Assembly (NCBI RefSeq): GCF_017654505.1 | Contig: NC_054558.1 | Coordinates: 13,201,278 to 13,265,277, forward strand | DNA from: Polyodon spathula | Taxonomy: Eukaryota; Chordata; Actinopteri; Acipenseriformes; Polyodontidae | Length of the DNA stretch: 64,000 nt | Direction of reading: 5' to 3' | Shown: positions 55,346 to 64,000 of the stretch, in pieces | Numbering within the stretch: position 1 is the first letter of the stretch | Layout of the letters: each line of letters starts with the position of its first letter | Notes under the pieces: generated by a model | Seen by the model: only the letters and a program-made list of their open reading frames with translations | What the model was told of the DNA's origin: nothing | Database searches by the model: none | Position numbers and translations under genes: made by a program

Positions 55346-57445
55346 TGTCGCAAGTAACGTTGAATCAGCTAGGCTGGTCAGTAAAACTGAATCCCTTTGC
55401 ATGGAGAATCTCAGTAGCTAAGGCTCATGGTTCATCAACTGATTTAGATTCAATTGTATTGTGTCTGCCAACTGATGATGTGAGTAAATAATAAATAATT
55501 CTAATTAAAACTATTACCACTTAAACTTAGTGAAGCTAATTGACTGCATGAGACAATCTTTTGTCAAATACTCTGTTAGACATTGGTATATGGAATTAAA
55601 ACTGACTTATTAACAAAATGATGGAACAACATGAGGTTAAAAGAAACACATACCTTTAATTTAATAAAACATAATCAATTAGAAGATAATGTCACTGTGG
55701 AAGGGGTGTGGGTAATTCACTGACAAGGAGACAGACAGGTGTATTTGGGAAACACCACACAGGTGCCCAGTTTTATTTTAGGCCGGCTCTTTTTCTTTCC
55801 TTGTATTTTTTTTTTTCTCTCCGGTAGAGGGCACTGTTGACCGTGGGCTGCCTATCAACGATGATAGACAGCACCACGGAAATACCACAGCTGGTACACG
55901 ACCTGCAAATGCACTCGCAGGTGCTCAAAGAAATAATAATGAAAACAGAAGGCGAAAAGAACAAGGGAAAAATAAAACAGTAATAAAACTACAAATAAAA
56001 GGTGCTGCACTCGGCAGCGTTATCCCGGTCGCCGCTACCCGCACGACCCGGATCACCGTCCTACTCTCTCGGCTATCTCGCCTGCTCTTTCACAATACGC
56101 CGGGGTCTGCCCAAGGGTTCCCCGCTCTCTCTCTCTGTCTCGCTGATTCCCGGTCCTGAATCAAAGTGTCCGCACCCTTAGCGCGTCTAAGTGGGCAGAC
56201 CTGAGGAAACAACAGAGCGTTATTTTATAGGACCGACAATCACCCAAGACCCGCCTCTCGGCCATTCAGAGAGGGGGAAAGTCCACACTCACACTTTCCC
56301 ACCTCCCCGTGTCACTGCCATGACTCACAGGCGGTTGTTGGGCGACTGCCGCCCTCTTCCTGCAGCCCGTGAACACGCCAGCAGAGTCAGCACAGATCTC
56401 TCCCTGTTACAGTCACATATTAAGAACATCTCTCATATATAACACATATAAAAAATAGTGTTTTGCATGCACATATAACAGTAGTGTTTTTATATTATAT
56501 TATAAACCAAGATCCTGGGAACATTGGTTAACTTAACTTTTCAGATAAAGGAGGGGCTCGGAGGAAAACAAGGAATGAGATCATAAGAGTTGAAACAAAT
56601 GTGAAGTTTTGAATTTATTTGAGTACAAGACACCTATTAATTCTGAAAAGTTAGTCCGGATCTTTTGAAAAACTATTATTTGTAAAATGGATAAGAACTG
56701 TCTCACTGATTAATGATTGGATTTAATTGAGGCGTCCCATGTATTCCAATGGGACGAAAAACCTATATAACTCCTAGGTAAATTACAATGGATTACCACA
56801 CTTATCACAGACAGGGTAAGGTGGTCCATCTTCTGCAAACCAAAACACAACTGAGCTGAATGAACTCAGTTTAATTCCCTGGTGAAGACAGTCCTATTCT
56901 TTTATGATCTATATTCAAGTGTAAGCATTAATCAATTATTATTTTATTTCACATGTATTGCATGCATTGTTATGAGGGACTCACGCTATGTTATAGAAAT
57001 AAGAGAGTGATTTGTTGAATGTGCTGAAATAGACCATTGGGTACTTTAAGTGACATGTTCTTGGCCTGCTTGTTGGCCTTGAATACATACATATATATTG
57101 TATTAAAGTGTTAACGTTGATATCTGTTAAGACTCTGGACTGCCCAGTGCGTCTGTCAGCTGGGGATACGAAGTAGCCTGTAACTACTCTATCCAATATT
57201 TAACCGTTAATAAACCGAAGGAGTACTGATCATACTCTGATTCGTAAAAAACTTTAAATACATGAGTCTGTCAATTTCTTGGGTTATATTAGTCATCTGG
57301 ATATATTGCGGGTCCAGTGCGGAACAATACCCCACTAGGAGTAATATCATCTCTGTCCTCCTAATGTCTCCCCTGAGATAAGAGTATATGCTGAGCGATA
57401 TGGAAAGAGTACGTAAAGAAATCTGAACCCACTGATTTTGTGACA
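55346..57445 (+). mobile_element. solo-LTR-like insertion in V5b, carrying a nested LTR
   Basis: Begins tgtcgcaag, ends ttttgtgaca (TG...CA), flanked by ttat on both sides (55,342-55,345 and 57,446-57,449), a 4 bp target duplication. Without the nested piece it is about 1.38 kb. A TATA-like 'ctatataa' near 56,763 and AATAAA near 57,208 fit plus orientation of an LTR. No coding frame. The family is unknown to me. Confidence 0.7.
55696..56411 (-). mobile_element. nested solo LTR
   Basis: 716 bp on the minus strand, starting tgtaacagggagag and ending ccccttccaca, with a 5 bp target duplication gtcac/gtgac (55,691-55,695 and 56,412-56,416). It has a TATAAAA box near 56,222-56,230 and AATAAAA near 55,771-55,778, in the right order for an LTR. 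It inserted into the larger LTR, so it is the younger of the two. Confidence 0.82.
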
Positions 57446-57686
57446 TTATATTACTGCATGCTCTGGTAGTTAGTAACACTGTGATTACAGTTCATTTCAA
57501 TGGTCTTTCCTTAAATTGAATAAACATGTGGAGTCTGATGAATCTTTGAATCTCCATAGACTAGCTCCATACTGTGCTAGCCCCCATTGAGACCATGTTT
57601 TCAATGGTGTATCTCCACTGTGTTTGTGAATATCACTCACCCAGACTAAAGACAAGCAGAAGAAAAGATCCCCACATGTTAATCAT

Positions 57687-58802
57687 TCTTGAATTGTTCC
57701 ATCCAGTGGTAGAAGTGCTTCTGACAGTCAGACAGCCTGAGCTGTGTGTAAAGCCATGCACAATGTCACCTCAGAATGAGGCAGTGATTGGTTGATCTGT
57801 CTGAAGCACAGGGAACCACTGGTTTGATGATATGAAAACTAACAATTCATCATCAATAGTTAGAACATATATAGGTTTTATTGTTGTTGTTGTTTAAATA
57901 GATCATTGACACTCACTTCCTGTTGAAAGGTTTTATCAAAGTTTCCTCTAGTACCAATATTATTAAATGAGTTCTGTGTAAAATGTAAATGATGGTGTAT
58001 GGCTCATAGTTACCCCTTTTCCCAATCATATTGTGGTGTGGATATATTTGATCAGCTGCTCTAAAATGAAGAAGAAAGAGAAGTGTTCTCTTGATAGAGT
58101 ACAGTGCACATAGTGCTCAGGGGAGAGGTTCAGTCAGGGCAGGGCAAGTTTGAGTCCTGGCTGTGCCCAGTTGCTCGTCTGGTCCAGGGATCCTACAGGG
58201 AGCACTGATGGGGCAGGGAGGTATAATCAGGAAGGACTTATTCACTTCATCTTATGAGAGTGACTCTGCTGGTTTATGGACTCCCACTGAGCTGGCCTTT
58301 GTACTCCAGAGTTTCACCAGCAAAGAGCTCCTGGGTCTACAGAAGGGGTGGTTGTGTGTGGAATCATACTGAGACTCTGAAGAAATACAAATAAAGTCTG
58401 TGTGCAAACACTGCCATCTAGTGGTTCAAATTTGAGCGCATCATTACTGGTCTATGAGTGCAAATTTATATAAATTAATATGCAAAGAGCCTAAATAGAT
58501 ACAATAAAGATTATTAGTATGTTTGCTTGATATTTAGTGGGAAAATAAGAAATTAACTAACTTTTGATATCATGTTGTATACAATGGATTGAGAAGACAT
58601 CAATAAGGTAATTCAGGTAACATTATGAATTGTGAGGGTTGCTTTAATTCACTCAGTTTTTATTTTATATATATATAAACAAAATGTGTTATATTGCAAA
58701 TATTTACCTGTATTCACAATTACTTATATTTGGCTGCATACAGCACATACAGAGATACATTCTGTGTGTCTGTTTAAGCTGGCAGTAGAGGGTGAGGTGG
58801 TG
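57687..58802. other. intergenic, no gene seen
   Basis: Counterpart of 19,725-21,037 without the large TA and GATA arrays. Confidence 0.5.
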
Positions 58803-58841
58803 AGTTTTTGTTCAGCTGTGCCGTGGTTCTGAAGCACTGTG
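58803..58841 (-). promoter_or_regulatory. V6b 23-RSS
   Basis: Heptamer CACAGTG (58,835-58,841), 23 bp spacer, nonamer ACAAAAACT (58,803-58,811). Confidence 0.9.
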
Positions 58842-59312
58842 AGGCTGCAGTGCACAGTGATACGTTGCTGCATCGCCTGCTTCCAGTCTGGAGATTGTCA
58901 GGTTGGTAGATTCCTTATCAGCATTTGCTGAGTGTCTCTCTGTGAATAATCCACTCTCAGTCTTCACTGTTCTCGATGTTCCAGCTCCTCTCATCACCAG
59001 GTATTGAGGAGCCCTGTTAGGAAACTGTCTGTACCAGTATAAATATGATCCTGTATCACTGGTTGAGTAAGTGCACTTCAGAGTTATTGATGATCCTTCT
59101 TCATCAGAGACCTCTGAATGTTCTGATTGAATTGTGTTTCCAAGAATCAGCACTGAAAGAGACAAGAATACAATTCTATTATGGCAAGTAGATTGTATGC
59201 ATCCATCTGAGTGTGTCTTTAATGTTTGAGGTTGTTGTTTCTTTCTTCTTGTTCTATACTTACATGGCAGACATGCTGCAGTTGCCCAGCAGTAGATTTG
59301 CCTTTTAAACAT
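58842..59312 (-). CDS. V6b, TCR alpha/delta-type V segment, potentially functional
   Basis: The leader is 59,264-59,312 (MFKRQIYCWATAACLP), donor T|GTAAGT. The V exon is 58,842-59,152. 'GNTIQSEHSEVSDEEGSSI', Cys in 'TLKCTYSTSDTGSYLY', Trp in 'WYRQFPNRAPQYLVMRG', end 'AATYHCALQP'. No stops; RSS strong. The 111 bp intron is a multiple of three and has no stop in frame, so an unspliced message would remain open. Confidence 0.9.
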
Positions 59313-59912
59313 GCTGCTTGTCTTTTAATACTCAAGAGTAAGTCTCATCTGGTTAGTGCCACTCGAAGGCTTCAGTGAAGCTCCTGTGCTGGAAGTGACT
59401 CTGAACTGCCAGTAACAGTGACAATGCTGCAGAACAAACATGCTCTGTGCTCAGGTGCGGCTCTGAACATGTCACTCATTCAGCTCACATGATTGGAGGG
59501 GCAGGCAGGGGTTATGTGGTATAACCAGATAAAGACAAAGATACCTGTTAATCAAGAATAGAAAGTAAGTATTGAGATTGCATTATTCATATTCATTTGT
59601 ATTTATGGAAGCTTTCCAATCCCATTCAGTCCTAAACTAACAAAAAACACACAAACATCGCTACCAGAGTGGGTTATAAAAGAGAAGGAAGTATTGAGGG
59701 AACTAGCATCACCTAAAATGAATAAATCACTGGGGCCTGATAGAATTCATCCTGGAGTCCTCTGGGAAACCAGACAGTAGATCATTATGTCATATATTTA
59801 ATAAATCACAGTAAGAAGGAACAAAGGAAGCATGTATAAGTCTAGTCGGGTAAGGCACGGCCTTTTTTGGTTTTGTTTGTTTGTTTACTATGCTATGTAT
59901 GTGTGTGCATGT

Positions 59913-59961
<49 letters not shown>

Positions 59962-60500
59962 CGTGTTTAAGTTGTCCCGTTTTCATTTTATTCTGAATTG
60001 GCACTAAGGGTGATCTAAGGGTTAATTAAGAGTATTATTGTAAGTTAATTTAACCAATCATCAAGAGTAAAAAAAAGAACAGAGACAAAGGAGTTTACGT
60101 TTTTAAATTACTCGTCATCACTCTCCCCACATCAAATAGCCTGCAGCTCATCAATGGCATTGCTGGTGTTGAGTTTAACTAGACTTGCACCCACAGCAAA
60201 TATCATTAGAATTATTGCAGACATTTAGCAGATGCAGCTTATCCAAGGTCATTGTTACAGCTTTTAAATACCTGCTCTAAAGACAATAGACTTAGAATTA
60301 AAAAATAACAGAGAGCCGTACAGTTACATATAAAACAATCATGACATACATTTTATATATTGCAATTGCACCATCTTGTAGACTTGCTTGCTTGAATTGT
60401 TTTCCATGTAAAGAAAGGGAAAGCTATTCAAGCACCTCTCTTCTAATACAGATGAGCTCTTTGACAGTATCCTGTTTAACTGGGTGTGAACACTTCACTG
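59313..60500. other. intergenic, LINE relic and poly-G
   Basis: Counterpart of 21,550-22,690. A diverged LINE RT motif lies near 59,705-59,780. No gene. Confidence 0.55.
59916..59961. repeat. 46-base poly-G run
   Basis: Uninterrupted G run at the site where unit A has 10 G. Confidence 0.93.
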
Positions 60501-60539
60501 TGTTTTTTTATTGAGGCACTCACAGTCTTCTCCACTATG
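60501..60539 (-). promoter_or_regulatory. V7b 23-RSS
   Basis: Heptamer CATAGTG (60,533-60,539), 23 bp spacer, nonamer AAAAAAACA (60,501-60,509). Third heptamer base changed; probably weak. Confidence 0.65.
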
Positions 60540-60991
60540 GGCTCCACAGCACAGTAATACATCACAGCATCAGCCATCTTAGTGTTACTGATGTGAAGTT
60601 CAGTTGAGTGATTATCTCTGTAGAAAACCATTGAGAAATGTCCCTTAGGCTCAGCGAAATGTACCCGTAAATCAGAACTTCAGGTGCCTTACTGGGTCTC
60701 TGTAGATACCAGTACATATTCTGAAAGTTTTCAATGCTGTGGTTACATCTCAGGGCAGTCTTCTCTCCTGTGTATGAAAATATAGTGATGGGCTGATCGA
60801 TTTCAGCAGCCTTTGTGTTACCTAGCAAGAGAAGCATAGAATAAAATTTAAAAAAAAAATGAAAACAGTTCAAAATGTCCCATATGGTATACATAAAATA
60901 CATAGTATGGTATTCATAAAATACACCTACATATAAAACACACCAGCTGCATTATTGTCGCAAAGAACATTTGTACAGCTCTTGGTGACAT
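60540..60991 (-). pseudogene. V7b, TCR V pseudogene
   Basis: The V exon is 60,540-60,821: 'NTKAAEIDQPITIF', Cys in 'ALRCNHS', Trp in 'MYWYLQRPSKAPEVLIYGYI'. One G is missing relative to V7a at 'tttcgctgag', shifting FR3. The end 'MADAVMYYCAVEP' is readable in the other frame. V7a has the opposite pattern (FR3 open, end shifted). The leader candidate begins at 60,991 (MSPRAVQMFF), donor uncertain. Confidence 0.82.
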
Positions 60992-61791
60992 TGCAGGCAT
61001 TCTTCAATATGCCTCCTCTCTAATCTGCACACAGCTTTGTTTTTAAGCAGTGTTGATTCTCCTCTCTGAAGACAGCCTGTGATGAGACACAAACACATAG
61101 ACCACAGACCCAGGTGAGCATTATAAACCTCTCCAGCTGTGCAACTAGTGCTGTTGAATTACAGGAACACTGCCATCTAGTGTTAGAATGGATTCATTGA
61201 ATTTATCTTTTCAGATCCATGAACTTGCTTGTCTTTTGGTGTAACTCGCGGTTCTATAAAAGTTTTAGTCCTTCACAAGACCAAAGTGGCTTATAGCTTT
61301 GGGTTTCAATCCTGGATCTGGGGACCCCCTTTGTCTGCTGGTTTTTGTTCCAACTGAGCTCTCAATGACTTTATTAGACGCTCAATCAACTAACTATTTG
61401 ACTTTTTAAATTGTTTTGCTTCTAAAAGTTGGAGATTTTAAATTCCTCATAACATTGTATATGAAACTTGAAATCTGAAAATCTTTAAAATAATTACAAC
61501 GCTCTGATCAGGCAAATTATTATGTTCAATGAAGTAATGAGAGTTCAGCTGGAACAAAAGCCAGCAGACACAGGGGGTCCACAGGACCAGGATTGAGAAT
61601 CACTGGCTTATAAGATGGGAGAGTACAAGGCTCCTCTTCAGTGGGATGCTAGTCCATCACAGGATACCCCCAGCCAATGTCAGTGATTTATACAGGTGGA
61701 TTGAGTGCAGCACTCAGGGTACACAACCTTGCTCAAGCATACAACTGTCTGCATTGTCTATATTGGGGACTTGAACCCATGACCCTGTGAT
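60992..61791. other. intergenic with truncated SINE
   Basis: No gene. A SINE on the minus strand (about 61,660-61,791) stops within its B-box region where the next insertion begins. Confidence 0.55.
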
Positions 61792-63659
61792 AACACTATG
61801 TAACACAATTTTTGTTCCTGGGTAGTAAGTGTTATTTCCTAATTGCTTATGCCTCAAAAGTATAGAAAATGGCTATTATTCCCCACAAACTTTGCTTTTG
61901 TGACCAGGACAGTGATATTTTGAAACTGATCTATTTCCAATGAGAAAACGGGCGAATTTGTGTCTTTTCATTCACATAAAGTCAGAAAAAAACAACATAT
62001 GAATCCAAATTAACATGTATTATACTAAAGTAATACAAAAATGACTACAAAAGATTTAGAAGTGAGTAGTTTTTCGAGATTTACGATTGTACTGTAAATC
62101 ACTTTCACGAATCAGCCCCCAAATGTAGTCTCCCATCATGTTCTCGTTATACTGTCCTTGGTAGCGGCTTTCAAAGTCCAGTATTTCTTGATGGAGCGCT
62201 CGCCTTGCTCCTCTGAGTTCGCTCCCATGTTCTCCTTGATTTTATCAAGATGAGCATCAAGGATATGGACTTTGAGGGACATCCTACAGCCCATTGTGCC
62301 GTAGTTCTTCACCAGAGTCTCAACCAGCTCCACATAGTTTTCGGCCTTGTGATTGCCCAGGAAGCCCCGAACCACTGCGACAAAGCTGTTCCAAGCCGCT
62401 TTCTCCTTACTAGTGAGCTTCTTGGGGAATTCATTGCACTCCAGGATCTTCTTTATCTGTGGTCCGACGAAGACATCGGCTTTGACCTTTGCCTCAGACA
62501 GCTTAGGGAAGAAGTCTTGAAGGTACTTGAAGGCTGCCGACTCCTTATCTAGAGCTCTGACAAATTGTTTCATAAGGCCCAATTTGATGTGCAGTGGTGG
62601 CATCAGCACCTTCCGGTGGTCCACCAGTGGCTCCCACTTGACGTTGTTTCTCCCCACAGAGAACTCGGTCCGCTGTGGCCAGTCCTGCCTGTGGTAGTGC
62701 GCCTTGGTGTCCCTGCTGTCCCAAAGGCAAAGATAGCAGGGAAACTTGGTAAAACCACCTTGGAGACCCATCAGGAATACCACCATTTTGAAGTCTCCTA
62801 TGACCTCCCAGCCGTACTCATCAGCGTCCAGCAAGGTCTTGATGCTGTTGTAATCCTCTTTGAGGTGCACCGAGTGAGCCAGGGGAAGAGACGGGTACTT
62901 GTTACCATTATGGAGCAGCATGGCTTTGAGGCTCCTGGATGAGCTGTCAGTGAAGAGGCGCCACTCATTCTGGTTACAGGCAATTCCGATTACCTCGAAC
63001 AGACTGGTCACATTGTGGCAGAAGCAGAGCCCATCTTGACGGGTGAAGAAGCTGGAAAAAGGTTGGTGACGCTTCCTCTGATCTGCAACTTGCACACTTT
63101 CATCCAACAAGTTCCACTGCTTGAACCTAGACGTCAAAAGCTCGGCATTGGACTTGGTGAGACCAAGATCTCTAATCAAGTCGTTGAGGTCTTTTTGGTT
63201 GGGTTAGTATAGGTTTCTCTCCTCAGCTCCACCTCTGAAATTGTCATCTGGATCTACAACATCTTCCTCGCTCTCTGACTTGCTGCTCTCTTCTAAAGAC
63301 AGCTGCTCTCTCTCCGAAGGAGTGGGTACGGGGAGCTCATGGCAGTGTGACACCGGGGAGATGGATGAAGGAAGGTCCGGATACATGATAGCAGGTGCAT
63401 TCTTGCCAGTCCGATGTTTGGAAGGGTCCACCTTGCAGAAGTAGCAGTTGCTTGAGTGGTCAGTGGGTTCCCGCCAAATTCTTGGGCTAGCGAACTTCAT
63501 GGCTCTCTTTTCCCCTCTGTACCATCCTACAAAAAACGATTTATTTCACCCATGACTAATGTGTAAGAGATTCTCGCAACATTTTTCATATATGATATAT
63601 TTTTTCAATAACATTGAAAATTGTAAAACATTTTAAAATTAAAAACTTTTACTTTTACC
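61792..63659 (-). mobile_element. transposon-like insertion of unrecognised class
   Basis: About 1.87 kb absent from unit A. It replaces about 415 bp between the B boxes of two SINEs. It carries one long coding region on the minus strand plus AT-rich flanks. No clear terminal repeats or target duplication were found by eye, so the true ends are uncertain. Confidence 0.6.
62136..63500 (-). pseudogene. transposon-associated protein of unknown function, broken
   Basis: From MKFASPRIWREP at 63,500 a single frame runs to 62,136, about 455 codons, interrupted once by TAA (63,204-63,206). The product has a Cys pair in 'NCYFCKVD', an acidic stretch ('KSESEEDVVDPDDNF'), 'FCHNVTSLFEVIGIACNQNE', 'FTDSSSRSLKAMLLHNGNKY', 'FPCYLCLWDSRDTKAHYH', 'MPPLHIKLGLMKQFVRAL' and 'ANSEEQGER'. 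After this the frame is shifted by a base change, and coding-like sequence continues on another frame to about 62,050. I remember very similar predicted proteins recurring in fish and arthropod genomes, which implies a mobile origin. No named superfamily can be assigned here. Confidence 0.7.
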
Positions 63660-63725
63660 TTTGAACCCAGGACCCTGGTGCTGTGGGGCAGCAGTGCTAA
63701 ACACTATGCCACTGTGCCACCCTAA
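63660..63725 (-). repeat. SINE head remnant
   Basis: Head and B-box part of the SINE seen whole at 24,060-24,420 ('gaacccaggaccctggtgctg'). The sequence after it (to 64,000) matches 24,415-24,670. Confidence 0.7.
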
Positions 63726-64000
63726 TTCAGTCTCTGACAATTAAAAAGAACACAACTCACATACAAAGGAATCTGGTAAACAACATTATATCACAGAGGT
63801 GTTCTCATAGCATTCTATTGTAATGGGGACCATTGCTTTCAATTTGATTGGAAATATTGTACTGACATTTACATTGAAGCATGTCTCAGGTTTTTATGTA
63901 TGAGTAATCTATAGATTATAAAAGTCAATTTGTAGTTTAGAAAAAAGTAAACTAAAATAAATACATTTAAAATAAATTTTTAAAAAAAGTTGGGTGTTTA

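Larger units (their letters stand above)
55175..57686 (-). pseudogene. V5b, TCR V segment split by LTR insertions
   Basis: The leader is 57,641-57,686 (MINMCGSFLLLVFSL-like). The 5' part of the V exon is 57,446-57,551, and the 3' part 55,175-55,345 contains 'FTMTVNKEKLSTTLTISAVE' and 'GEAVYYCAVR'. A 2.1 kb nested LTR insertion interrupts it at the FR2 Trp region. An in-frame TGA also lies in FR3. Apart from these it is better kept than V5a, having the YYC end and a heptamer. Confidence 0.82.

Overview
The window is vertebrate germline DNA carrying part of a T-cell receptor alpha/delta (TRA/TRD-like) variable-gene array. Twenty V segments or V remnants can be recognised, all on the minus strand. 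The usual unit is a short leader exon, a small phase-1 intron, a V exon with the FR1 Cys, FR2 Trp and FR3 Cys, and a recombination signal (RSS) with a 22-23 bp spacer. No D, J or C segment was found. The repeat content (DIRS-type and IN-before-RT Ty3/Gypsy elements, L1/Tx1-like LINE, Tc1-like fragments, tRNA-derived SINEs, very long TA/TAA/TATG arrays) and the V-segment style suggest a ray-finned fish. A non-teleost such as a sturgeon or paddlefish is only a guess.

The main architectural fact is a segmental tandem duplication. Unit A (about 1-29,900) and unit B (about 29,900 to beyond 64,000) carry the same ordered series, here named V1 to V10 for this window only. The offset is 32,818-32,827 bp near the left end and 35.7 kb or more further right, because indels and insertions differ. 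A smaller duplication relates about 24.7-28.6 kb to 30.3-33.8 kb and gives V8a and V8b. A truncated third copy of that block lies at 1-991.

Unit A, left to right: partial V8 block (1-991); DIRS element (992-4806); V1a; low-complexity spacer; V2a (pseudogene); a palindromic TIR element with a nested LINE and LTR (10.28-13.71 kb, absent from B); GC-rich block and Tc1 end; V3a; V3psi-a; V4a (stop codon); V5a (decayed); V6a; V7a (pseudogene); SINEs; V8a; V9. Unit B: V8b; DIRS; V1b; V10b (deleted from A); V2b (pseudogene); Gypsy provirus-like insertion (44.1-49.3 kb); minisatellite and Tc1 fold-back; V3b; V3psi-b; V4b (open frame, damaged RSS); V5b (split by nested LTRs); V6b; V7b (pseudogene); SINE; and a transposon-like insertion with a broken ORF of about 450 codons.

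Eight V genes look usable: V1a/b, V3a/b, V6a/b and V8a/b. V9 has an open V exon but no leader that I can identify. V4b has an open frame but a heptamer reading CTC instead of CAC. The remainder are pseudogenes. Used V segments would be joined by RAG to J or D segments outside this window to form alpha or delta chains. The duplicated halves have decayed differently, so the cluster works as a record of birth-and-death evolution with transposons marking the order of events.
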